Origin: Alphaproteobacteria bacterium
Lineage (GTDB): Bacteria; Pseudomonadota; Alphaproteobacteria; Caulobacterales; Hyphomonadaceae
Length of the DNA: 64,000 nt
NCBI GenBank assembly: GCA_018827375.1
Contig: JAHJYW010000010.1
Location: forward strand, 124,001-188,000
Direction: 5' to 3'
This document shows positions 36,432 to 44,146 of this stretch, piece by piece. A program made the position numbers and the translations under genes. How positions within the stretch are numbered: the first letter of the stretch is position 1; the number at the start of each line of letters is the position of its first letter. The notes beneath the pieces were generated by a model. That model saw only the letters and a list, made by a program, of their open reading frames with translations, was not told where the DNA came from and did not search any database.

Positions 36432-37484
36432 ATGAGTTTTCGCGCGACCAGTGTCTCCTTTGCCCAGGTCAGGCCAATCCTATTGTCTGCGGCCGAAAGC
36501 GGCGTCGATGTGGAAGGTATTCTGCACCGGCTGGGTTTTGTTGCCGGCATGGGCGCAACAGATCCCGAACGTCGGCTGGAGCTGAAGGATTATTACCGCA
36601 TCCAGCGCGATATCGCTCAATCGCTGGACGATCTGACGGCCCGCCTTTCAGAGCGCACGCTGACATACAAGACCGGTAATTTCGTGATTGCTCAAGCGCA
36701 GCAATCCCGCACGCTTCAGGATGCAATGGTGAGCCTTGCCGAGCATTTCAACATGATGCATGGCGCGCCATATAACTCGGTCCGGGTCGGGGCAGGGCAT
36801 TCGGCCTTCGTGGTGGACGACTCGACATTTCCCTACCGTTTCCGGCACGATACCGAGCTCATGCATTTCGTTGGCGACTGCTTGTTGATCAAGGTGCACT
36901 GCTTGCTCGATAGCCTCAGCAACGGTCTTGCGACGCAGGCCATTCGACGGGTTCGCCTGCAGCGCGCCCGGTCTGGCACACCTCACACCCAGAACGAATT
37001 TTGGGATGTGCCACTGGAGTTTGGCCGCCCCGCTTATGAGTTGGTGTATGACTATGACATCGCTTGTCAGACGATCCCCAATATTGATCGCATAGACCTC
37101 AGCACCGACGGGATTTTTGCACGCGTCATCAGCCATATTGAGCGCAAGTCGCCCAGTGCAGACAAGCGGAGCTATTCCGCGCGTATTCTCGAACTCGTTG
37201 CGGAAGATTGCGTCGACCAGAGCGAAGTTGCCGAGCGGCTGGGGGTCAGTGTGGCAACGCTCCGGCGTCGACTGGACGATGAGGATGTTTGTTTCCGCGA
37301 CCTTGTTCGCCAATCCCGGTTCAACAAGGCCGAGCAGTTACTCATCAATGGCCGATCAGTAAGCCAGGTCTGCGAGACGCTCAATTATTCTGATATCCGG
37401 GCCTTCAACCGCGCCTTCAAGAAGTGGAAAGGGCTGACGCCAGCAGAATTTGCAAAAAAGACCAAACTGCTAAAGGCCGACTGA
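36432..37484 (+). CDS. AraC-family transcriptional regulator
   Basis: A 350-aa regulator of the OruR/ArgR-like AraC type: N-terminal effector domain (about residues 20-210) and C-terminal double HTH (DQSEVAERLGVSVATLRRRL then VSQVCETLNYSDIRAFNRAFKKWKGLTPAEF). It is 109 bases upstream of a TBDR-MFS-hydrolase cluster in the same direction and is the probable activator of it. Start ATG 36432 lies behind a modest GGGAGCGGG site. Confidence 0.87.
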   Translation: MSFRATSVSFAQVRPILLSAAESGVDVEGILHRLGFVAGMGATDPERRLELKDYYRIQRDIAQSLDDLTARLSERTLTYKTGNFVIAQAQQSRTLQDAMVSLAEHFNMMHGAPYNSVRVGAGHSAFVVDDSTFPYRFRHDTELMHFVGDCLLIKVHCLLDSLSNGLATQAIRRVRLQRARSGTPHTQNEFWDVPLEFGRPAYELVYDYDIACQTIPNIDRIDLSTDGIFARVISHIERKSPSADKRSYSARILELVAEDCVDQSEVAERLGVSVATLRRRLDDEDVCFRDLVRQSRFNKAEQLLINGRSVSQVCETLNYSDIRAFNRAFKKWKGLTPAEFAKKTKLLKAD

Positions 37485-37592
37485 CGCGTGAGCGAAAGTG
37501 TTCACTCTGCCTGACGCTTCCGGTCGTAGTGCGTCTCCCCAAAATCGATATCGTCCCGTTCAAACAACAAACAATCCGCGGGAGGATACAAA

Positions 37593-39884
37593 ATGAAGAC
37601 TCATATCGCAGGACCAATCCGTCTTGGGCTCGTCTCGGCTCTGGCCATCAATGCCGGCCTGAGCGTCGCTCAGGCGCAGGACAGCACGGCGGATGAGGAT
37701 GGCGCGAAGCGCCTAGGTGCGATCACGGTCACCGCCCAGCGCCGCGAACAGAATCTCATTGATGTGCCGCTATCGGTCACCGCTTTCGATTCCGAACAGC
37801 TCGAACTGACCGGCGCCGTCGACATCACATCGATCCAGCGCACAACGCCCAACGCAACCATCGAAGTCGCGCGGGGCTCCAACTCGACGCTCATCGCCTT
37901 CATTCGCGGCGTCGGCCAGCAGGACCCACTATGGGGCTTCGAGCCGGGTGTCGGTCTCTATGTTGACGACGTCTACGTGGCCCGTCCGCAAGGCGCGATC
38001 CTCGACATTTTCGATATTGACCGGATTGAAGTTCTGCGCGGTCCGCAAGGCACGCTTTATGGGCGCAACACGATTGGTGGCGCGATCAAATATGTCACGA
38101 AGCCACTCAGCAATGAGCCGGAACTCAAGGCCAAAGTGAACGTCGGAAGCTATGGCCAGCTGGACGGAATTCTCTCAGGCTCCACCCCAATCGGCGACAC
38201 ACTCGCCATCGGCGGCGCTATCGCGAAATATACACGCGATGGTTACGGCAAGAACCTCAATACAGGCGCCGAGCACTACAACAAGGACGTCCTTGCCTAT
38301 CGTCTGAGCGCTGACTGGACTCCGACCGACGATTTCTCCGTCCGCTTTGCCTATGACCGTTCTGAAGACGATTCCAATGCGAAGCACGGTCACCGTCTGC
38401 TGCCTAGCGCGGACGGCACGATCCCCGTCACGGGCGATGTTTACGATACGCGGGCCGGGATCGGGGACAAGAATTCCGTGACGACCGAAGGTTACTCATT
38501 GACGGCACAATGGGACCTCAATGATGCGGTAACGCTCAAATCGATCACGGCCTATCGCGAAGGTGAAACAGAAACGCCGATCGACTTTGACGCCCTGCCG
38601 CAGAACGACTTCGATGTTCCGGCTGTCTACTATGATGACCAGTTCAGCCAGGAATTCCAGCTGCTGCTGGACAGCGGCCCGTTGTCAGGTGTGATGGGTG
38701 TCTATTACCTTGATGGCAACGCAAACGGTGCCTTCGATGTTATCCTCGGCGGCCTCGGGCTGACCGTTTATCAGGGGGGGGATCAGAGCAAGGAAAACAT
38801 CTCGCTCTATGGCGATTTCACCTATGCGCTGAACGACCAATGGAGCGTCTCGCTCGGCGGTCGTTATACTGAGGATAAAACCACGGCAGACGTCACACGT
38901 GAATTGTGGCTGGGCGCAGGTTCAGGGTCATTCGACCCCACGAACGCATCCATCTTCTTTGCCACCCAGACCAGCTACAGTGGTGTGTCGCGTGACGATA
39001 ACCAGTTCACGCCACGCCTGTCGGTTTCCTACAAGCCGACGGATAACCTGAACCTTTACGCAACATACGCGCAGGGCTTCAAGGCTGGTGGTTTCGATCC
39101 GCGTGCGCGCGAAGACCTTGACCCGACAGGCCTGTCTGAACAGGGCTTTGGCCCTGAAACGGTCGACAGTTACGAAATCGGCCTCAAAGGCGTTTTCTTT
39201 GATAATCGTCTAACACTGAACTCGGCCATCTTCCTTGCCGATTACAAGGACCAGCAGATCACCGTTCAGAGCGGTGCGGATTCCGATAATGACGGCGTCA
39301 ATGACACGTTTGTCTCGTCCGTCTTCAACGCGGGCGAGTCTCAATACACGGGCTTCGAACTTGAAGGCGCCGTGCTGCTCACCGACCAGTTCACCCTGTC
39401 AGGCAACCTTGGCTATATTGATGCCGAAATTCAGGAAATCCTGTCTGGCGGCATCAACGTGGCTGACCAGTTCGTCACACAGAACACGCCCGAGCTTCAG
39501 GGACAGGTTGCGCTCAACTACACAAACAGCCTCGGCGCTAATCGCGGATATATATCGCTTACCGGATCGGTGTCGTATCGCGATGAATACTATCTCTTCA
39601 ACGTCGCAAACCCGGGCTTCCCGGCCGGACAGAGTGCAATCTTCCCGAATGGTGGCCCGGCGCTCGATCCGCAGTCCTACTCGCTGCTCGACCTCAGCGC
39701 TGTCTGGACATCGCCAACCGGAAAGTACCGCGTCGGACTTCACGGTCGGAACCTTACCGACGAAGAATACCGCGTCGCGGCTTATAATTTCGTGACGCCG
39801 AGCCAGTTGGGTGTCGACAGTGCCTATTCGGCTTTCTACGGCCCACCACGCACCATCACGGCTTCCCTGTCGGTCGAATTCTGA
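37593..39884 (+). CDS. TonB-dependent receptor (AraC-linked)
   Basis: A 763-aa receptor with signal peptide ending SVAQAQ, TonB-box-like RLGAITVTAQRREQ, plug motif IEVLRGPQGTLYGRNTIGGAIKYV and C-terminal LSVEF. GGGAGG precedes ATG 37593. DSDNDGVNDT (about residues 566-575) looks like a calcium-binding loop in an extracellular region. The MFS permease gene follows after a long hairpin. Substrate unknown; this receptor-plus-permease layout is common in sphingomonads and caulobacters. Confidence 0.92.
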   Translation: MKTHIAGPIRLGLVSALAINAGLSVAQAQDSTADEDGAKRLGAITVTAQRREQNLIDVPLSVTAFDSEQLELTGAVDITSIQRTTPNATIEVARGSNSTLIAFIRGVGQQDPLWGFEPGVGLYVDDVYVARPQGAILDIFDIDRIEVLRGPQGTLYGRNTIGGAIKYVTKPLSNEPELKAKVNVGSYGQLDGILSGSTPIGDTLAIGGAIAKYTRDGYGKNLNTGAEHYNKDVLAYRLSADWTPTDDFSVRFAYDRSEDDSNAKHGHRLLPSADGTIPVTGDVYDTRAGIGDKNSVTTEGYSLTAQWDLNDAVTLKSITAYREGETETPIDFDALPQNDFDVPAVYYDDQFSQEFQLLLDSGPLSGVMGVYYLDGNANGAFDVILGGLGLTVYQGGDQSKENISLYGDFTYALNDQWSVSLGGRYTEDKTTADVTRELWLGAGSGSFDPTNASIFFATQTSYSGVSRDDNQFTPRLSVSYKPTDNLNLYATYAQGFKAGGFDPRAREDLDPTGLSEQGFGPETVDSYEIGLKGVFFDNRLTLNSAIFLADYKDQQITVQSGADSDNDGVNDTFVSSVFNAGESQYTGFELEGAVLLTDQFTLSGNLGYIDAEIQEILSGGINVADQFVTQNTPELQGQVALNYTNSLGANRGYISLTGSVSYRDEYYLFNVANPGFPAGQSAIFPNGGPALDPQSYSLLDLSAVWTSPTGKYRVGLHGRNLTDEEYRVAAYNFVTPSQLGVDSAYSAFYGPPRTITASLSVEF

Positions 39885-39897
39885 TCGAGCACCGAGG

Positions 39898-39934
39898 GCA
39901 AGCAGGCCTCCAAACTTCCCGGAGACCTGCTTGC
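39898..39934 (+). other. Long intercistronic hairpin between TBDR and MFS genes
   Basis: GCAAGCAGGCCTCC (39898-39911) and GGAGACCTGCTTGC (39921-39934) pair with one mismatch around a nine-base loop. No T tract follows, so it may attenuate transcription or protect the upstream mRNA, giving more receptor than permease. Confidence 0.6.
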
Positions 39935-39965
39935 TGCCGATTCCATTCCAGCAAAGGATGTCTCG

Positions 39966-41270
39966 ATGGCGCGACAGAATTCAGACAATGATGGCGCTGT
40001 AGCGCCAGCGGTGCCTCAGCCGCGTGCCTATGTCCTGGCCCTGCTGACACTCGTCTACACATTCAACCATATTGACAGGCAGATCCTCGTTATCCTGCTG
40101 GAACCTATCAAGGCAGAACTTCAACTCGACGATTCCCAGCTAGGCCTTCTGTCAGGCCTCGCCTTCGCGGCATTCTATGCCACGCTCGGCATTCCGATTG
40201 CCATGTGGGCGGATCGCGGAGATCGTCGCAAGATAATCGCGCTCGCACTGACTGTCTGGTCCGGCATGACAGCGCTCTCTGGCTTTGCACAGACTTACTG
40301 GCAACTGCTCATTGCACGGATGGGTGTAGGCGTCGGCGAGGCAGGGGGCACTCCGCCGGCAACGTCGATCATTGCTGATCTCTACGGGCCGCAGGAGCGC
40401 GCCATGGCGCTCGGCATTTACACGACTGGCATTGGCCTGGGCATTCTGGCTGGCTTTGTAATCGGCGGCTTTGTCTACGAAGCGCTCGGCTGGCGGGCGG
40501 CGTTTTTCATTGCAGGGATTCCCGGACTGTTGTTGGCCGTTCTGGTTCGTTTCACCTTGTCTGAACCGGTCCGCGGTGCAGTCGAAGCACGCACTGACAA
40601 GGCCGAAGCGCCTCCATTGGCGGTCACGCTCAAGTTCATCGCCGGACAGTCTTCGTTTTTATGGCTGCTGGCAGGGTGCTGCCTGATCTGTATTTCTGCG
40701 AATGCATTCCTTGTTTTCACGTCCAGCCATCTACAGCGCACCTATGGTGTGGGGCCGGGGCAGGTGTCTGCGCCGCTCGGTGTCCTCATTGGCGGTGTCG
40801 GCGGGATTGGCGCTGTCGCGATCGGGCGACTGTGTGACCGGCTATCTACGAAAAGCCAGAAGTGGCGACCCTGGACCATCGCGATCTGTTCCTTCGTCGC
40901 GCTGCCCTTCGCGTGGATGTTCCTGCAGGCTGACACGCTCATGGCGGCTTATGCCTGGAACATCGTGCCCAGCTTCGTTGGTCTCATCTATGCCAGCATT
41001 GCCTATACGGCCGCGCAGGAACTCGTCGGCCTTCGCATGCGGGCCTTTGCGTCTGCGTTCATGCTGTTCTGTCTGACACTGATCGGCATCGGCGGCGGGC
41101 CGACGCTGGCGGGCGTGATGAGCAACTGGTTCCTGCTTCACGGACATACTGACTCCCTGCGCCTGGCGCTTCAGGCCATGCTCGTTTTCAATGCGCTTAG
41201 TATTGGCTGTCTCCTTATGTCCGCGCGCAATTATGACCGCGATGCGCTACGTGCGGCCGCCTTGCCATGA
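39966..41270 (+). CDS. MFS permease, spinster-like
   Basis: A 434-aa, 12-helix major facilitator. FNHIDRQILVILLEPIKAEL in helix 1 and MWADRGDRRKIIALALTVWS between helices 2 and 3 are typical of the spinster-like group often found beside TBDRs in sphingomonads; GVGVGEAGGTPPATSIIADLYGPQERA follows in helix 4. Substrates of this group are mostly unknown. It overlaps the hydrolase gene (ATGA at 41267). Confidence 0.87.
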   Translation: MARQNSDNDGAVAPAVPQPRAYVLALLTLVYTFNHIDRQILVILLEPIKAELQLDDSQLGLLSGLAFAAFYATLGIPIAMWADRGDRRKIIALALTVWSGMTALSGFAQTYWQLLIARMGVGVGEAGGTPPATSIIADLYGPQERAMALGIYTTGIGLGILAGFVIGGFVYEALGWRAAFFIAGIPGLLLAVLVRFTLSEPVRGAVEARTDKAEAPPLAVTLKFIAGQSSFLWLLAGCCLICISANAFLVFTSSHLQRTYGVGPGQVSAPLGVLIGGVGGIGAVAIGRLCDRLSTKSQKWRPWTIAICSFVALPFAWMFLQADTLMAAYAWNIVPSFVGLIYASIAYTAAQELVGLRMRAFASAFMLFCLTLIGIGGGPTLAGVMSNWFLLHGHTDSLRLALQAMLVFNALSIGCLLMSARNYDRDALRAAALP

Positions 41271-42130
41271 AGGGCGACGATATCTTCTACACCTCGTCTG
41301 ACGGGCTGGATCTTCACGCCAGGAGCTACGGGTCAGGGGATGAGGGAACCGCAGTGGTTTGCCTCCATGGTTTGACGCGCAATCACAAGGATTTCGAGCC
41401 AATGATGGAGGCGCTGGACATGCCAGCGCGTTTTATCTCAATTGATATCCGGGGCAGGGGCCAGTCGGCGCACGACCCGGACCCAACCAACTACAATCCG
41501 GGCCGCTATGCAGCAGATGTTTTGCATCTGCTTGACGAACTCAAGCTGGAGCGAGTGCGCCTGATCGGAACCTCAATGGGCGGGATCATCTCGATGATCC
41601 TTATGGCCATGGTACCGGAGCGGATTGCCGGAATCGTTCTGAATGATGTCGGTCCGCGGGTAGAGCAGGCCGGGCTGCAGCGGATCATGCGGTCTGCGGC
41701 GCCAGTAACCGGTTTTGAAAGCTGGAGCGTTGCAGCCGAGGTAATTGCTCAGGCGCAGGCTGTGCCCTATCCGCACCTCAATTCCAAGGATTGGATGGCA
41801 TTCGCACGACGCACATGCCGACAGCTGGATAATGGGCAGGTGATTGCCGACTTTGATCCGGCGATCATCACAGGCGCTTCCGATACAAAACCGGGCCTGA
41901 TGGCGCGTATGGGCATGTGGCGTCTTTTTGCAAAGATGAAACCTGCGCCGCTCCTCGTCATACGCGGCGAACATTCCGATATCCTGTCAGAAAAAACAGC
42001 CAAGATCATGGTGAAGCGACACAAGCGTGCGTCCTTGGCGACAATACCCGGTGTTGGTCACGCGCCGCTTCTCAATGAGCCATATGCCGTTGAGGTCATA
42101 CGTACATTCCTCAACGAAACGGCAGCCTGA
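41267..42130 (+). CDS. Alpha/beta hydrolase (esterase/lactonase-like)
   Basis: A 287-aa cytosolic hydrolase: CLHGLTRNHKDF (oxyanion), nucleophile Ser103 in GTSMGGI, Asp in RGEHSDIL and His in GVGHAPLLN. The serine nucleophile favours an esterase, lactonase or C-C hydrolase. Coupled to the permease gene, it probably acts on the imported compound. A clear terminator follows. Confidence 0.86.
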   Translation: MKGDDIFYTSSDGLDLHARSYGSGDEGTAVVCLHGLTRNHKDFEPMMEALDMPARFISIDIRGRGQSAHDPDPTNYNPGRYAADVLHLLDELKLERVRLIGTSMGGIISMILMAMVPERIAGIVLNDVGPRVEQAGLQRIMRSAAPVTGFESWSVAAEVIAQAQAVPYPHLNSKDWMAFARRTCRQLDNGQVIADFDPAIITGASDTKPGLMARMGMWRLFAKMKPAPLLVIRGEHSDILSEKTAKIMVKRHKRASLATIPGVGHAPLLNEPYAVEVIRTFLNETAA

Positions 42131-42158
42131 GACCGCCCTATGAGGCATATGATGGCCA

Positions 42159-42181
42159 ATCTGCGCGAATGTCGCGCAGAT
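42159..42181 (+). terminator. Terminator hairpin after alpha/beta hydrolase gene
   Basis: ATCTGCGCGA and TCGCGCAGAT form a perfect 10-bp stem around ATG, followed by the T-rich GCTTTAGCTTTCC. It separates the AraC-linked cluster from the sigma-factor operon. Confidence 0.7.
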
Positions 42182-42221
42182 GCTTTAGCTTTCCTCTCGA
42201 TATCAATCAGGGGATTGTTCT

Positions 42222-42248
42222 TGTCGGACTTGTCAGTTTTGTGTCGGA
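42222..42248. promoter_or_regulatory. Direct repeats upstream of the ECF sigma gene
   Basis: TGTCGGA occurs at 42222-42228 and 42242-42248, exactly 20 bases (two helical turns) apart, 23 bases before the sigma-factor start. This could be a regulator site or chance. Confidence 0.25.
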
Positions 42249-42270
42249 TTGACTTGGTTTCGGAGTTGGT

Positions 42271-42852
42271 TTGGTCGTGGGCGATTATTCCTTAAGAGCA
42301 CATCGGACGCGGCCTGATGGATCCGGAGTCCAATCAGAGCGCATACGCGTTACTGAAGGGACATTTGACGACCTATACCGCAGCCATTGGAATGATCTAT
42401 GCAAACAGCTCCGGAAAGCCTTCGGTTCTGGGCCGCCGGAGCCAGAAGATGTCGCACAAGCCGCGTTTGAGCGGCTGGCCGCACTCGAAGATCCCGGGCG
42501 TGTGCGCAACCCGAAGGCATTCCTGCTCGTTACGGCCCGAAATATTGTCTACGATCACAAACGCCGTTCGGGGCGCCATTTCGAATATGCCCGGTCGGTA
42601 CTCTCGGAGCATTCGGGGCCGTCGCTGGATGATCTTTCGCCTGAGCGCCTACTGATCGAGAAACAGCGCTTTCAAAATATTCGCGCTGCAGTGGAAAGTC
42701 TGCCATACAAGCAGAAGGTCGTGCTGCGCCTCCATCGGGAGCTTGGCTATACATATAACAAGATTGCAGAAGAGACGGGCTGGTCTTACGGGGATGTTTA
42801 CCGGCAGATGGAATATGCTCTCGCTGCACTTTCTGGCGCTTTGAAGCGCTGA
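42271..42852 (+). CDS. ECF-family (FecI-like) RNA polymerase sigma factor
   Basis: A 193-aa sigma-70-family protein with region 2 (FDDLYRSHWNDLCKQLRKAFG..DVAQAAFERL..RNPKAFLLVTARNIVYDHKRR) and region 4 (AAVESLPYKQKVVLRLHRELGYTYNKIAEETGWSYGDVYRQM). The next genes are a FecR-type anti-sigma and an STN-containing TBDR, the classical cell-surface-signalling trio. Only non-ATG starts are available: TTG 42271, five bases after GGAG, or GTG 42277. Confidence 0.87.
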   Translation: MVVGDYSLRAHRTRPDGSGVQSERIRVTEGTFDDLYRSHWNDLCKQLRKAFGSGPPEPEDVAQAAFERLAALEDPGRVRNPKAFLLVTARNIVYDHKRRSGRHFEYARSVLSEHSGPSLDDLSPERLLIEKQRFQNIRAAVESLPYKQKVVLRLHRELGYTYNKIAEETGWSYGDVYRQMEYALAALSGALKR

Positions 42853-42881
42853 AACTCACACTTCGAAGTGGTCAACGGGAC

Positions 42882-43904
42882 GTGACAAAGAGCGCATCAC
42901 AACAGGATCAGATTGAGGCCGTCACACGCGGCTGGGTTGTCTATCTCCATTCGGGAGAAGCGACGCCTGCCAAGATTGCTGAGTTTGAGTCCTGGCTTGT
43001 TTCTGACCCGCGCCACCTGATTGCCTATCGCGACATGGAACAGCTGATGGGCGACCTGTCGCTTGTCATGGACGCCGATGCCGCCGAGCCAGTTACCGCC
43101 ATGCCTGTCGCTGAGCAGCCGGCATGGTGGAGCGTGCGACGTGTTGGTGCCGGGCTTGCCGGTGTCGCCGTGATTGCAGTTGGGTTCATCCTGGCATTGA
43201 CGAGCATGAGCACGCCGCCGGTTGTGGGCGATCCGCTCCCCGCTGTCGAGACACAGATTGCCGAGATCCGCGACATCTTCCTGCCGGACGGTACGCGTGT
43301 GACGCTCGGTGCCCGTTCACGTATCGAGTCACGTTTCACGGATGACCTGCGTATCGTCAGGCTTAGCGAAGGCGAAGCCTTTTTCGATGTTAGCCACGAT
43401 GCGACCCGGCCTTTCTATGTCGAGGTTGGCGACAAACTCATCCGCGTCGTCGGCACCCAATTCGACGTCCGCCAGCGTGCCGATTCCGTCAAGGTGTCGG
43501 TTGTTGAGGGTGTGGTTGAGGTGCTTCAGGAGGACGATCCTGTGCGGGCCGAAAAGCATCGGCGTGATGTGTCAAAGGATGTTCTGCGGGCAGGCGACGA
43601 AGTTACGGCAAAGATTGGATCGGTGAAGCGCGAATTCGGCATCGTGGAACCTGAATCGGCCGCCGCCTGGCGCCGCGGATGGCTGGCCTACGAAGATGCG
43701 AGCCTTGGCGAGATCGTGTCCGACACAAACCGCTACAACAATCAGCAGATTGTTCTGGAGTCGCCAGGCATGGAACAACTGCGCGTGACAGCGGCGTTTG
43801 GTGTCGACAATGTTGACCAGTTCATCATCGGCCTTGAGGCCTCCTATAATATAGAAGCGGATTATACGGCTTCGAACCAGATCATCCTGCGTACGGTGCC
43901 ATAG
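42882..43904 (+). CDS. FecR-type anti-sigma factor, inner membrane
   Basis: A 340-aa protein with an N-terminal DUF4880 domain (WVVYLHSGEATPAKIAEFESWLVSDPRHLIAYRD) in the cytosol, one membrane helix (about residues 85-107, VGAGLAGVAVIAVGFILALTS), and a periplasmic FecR domain (RDIFLPDGTRVTLGARSRIESRF..FYVEVGDKLIRVVGTQFDVR) followed by an STN-like C-terminus. It relays the signal from the TBDR N-terminal domain to the sigma factor. Start GTG 42882 lies 29 bases after the sigma gene. Confidence 0.9.
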   Translation: MTKSASQQDQIEAVTRGWVVYLHSGEATPAKIAEFESWLVSDPRHLIAYRDMEQLMGDLSLVMDADAAEPVTAMPVAEQPAWWSVRRVGAGLAGVAVIAVGFILALTSMSTPPVVGDPLPAVETQIAEIRDIFLPDGTRVTLGARSRIESRFTDDLRIVRLSEGEAFFDVSHDATRPFYVEVGDKLIRVVGTQFDVRQRADSVKVSVVEGVVEVLQEDDPVRAEKHRRDVSKDVLRAGDEVTAKIGSVKREFGIVEPESAAAWRRGWLAYEDASLGEIVSDTNRYNNQQIVLESPGMEQLRVTAAFGVDNVDQFIIGLEASYNIEADYTASNQIILRTVP

Positions 43905-44146
43905 CCTGCCTCGCGCAATCTAGCTGTTCGTCAGCAAGCCGTTGCGTGCCCAAAGCCCGAGCGTCTGCTGACCAAAATTCACGCATTCAGGCGCCGCGCG
44001 CCAACCAATAAAAAAATATCCGATTCATTTGGATAATCCCGAAGCGTGGGTCGTCAGGGTTATCAGGAGCGTTCGTTTGAGGGGCTTCTGTTGCGGCAGG
44101 CGTGGACTGCCAAAACCGGATCTGACGACATTAGGGGTTATATGTA

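Noticed and set aside
44015-44036. TATCC/GGATA inverted repeat upstream of the STN receptor
   Set aside because: Five-base arms around nine bases are expected by chance; no matching FecI-type promoter consensus could be fixed.
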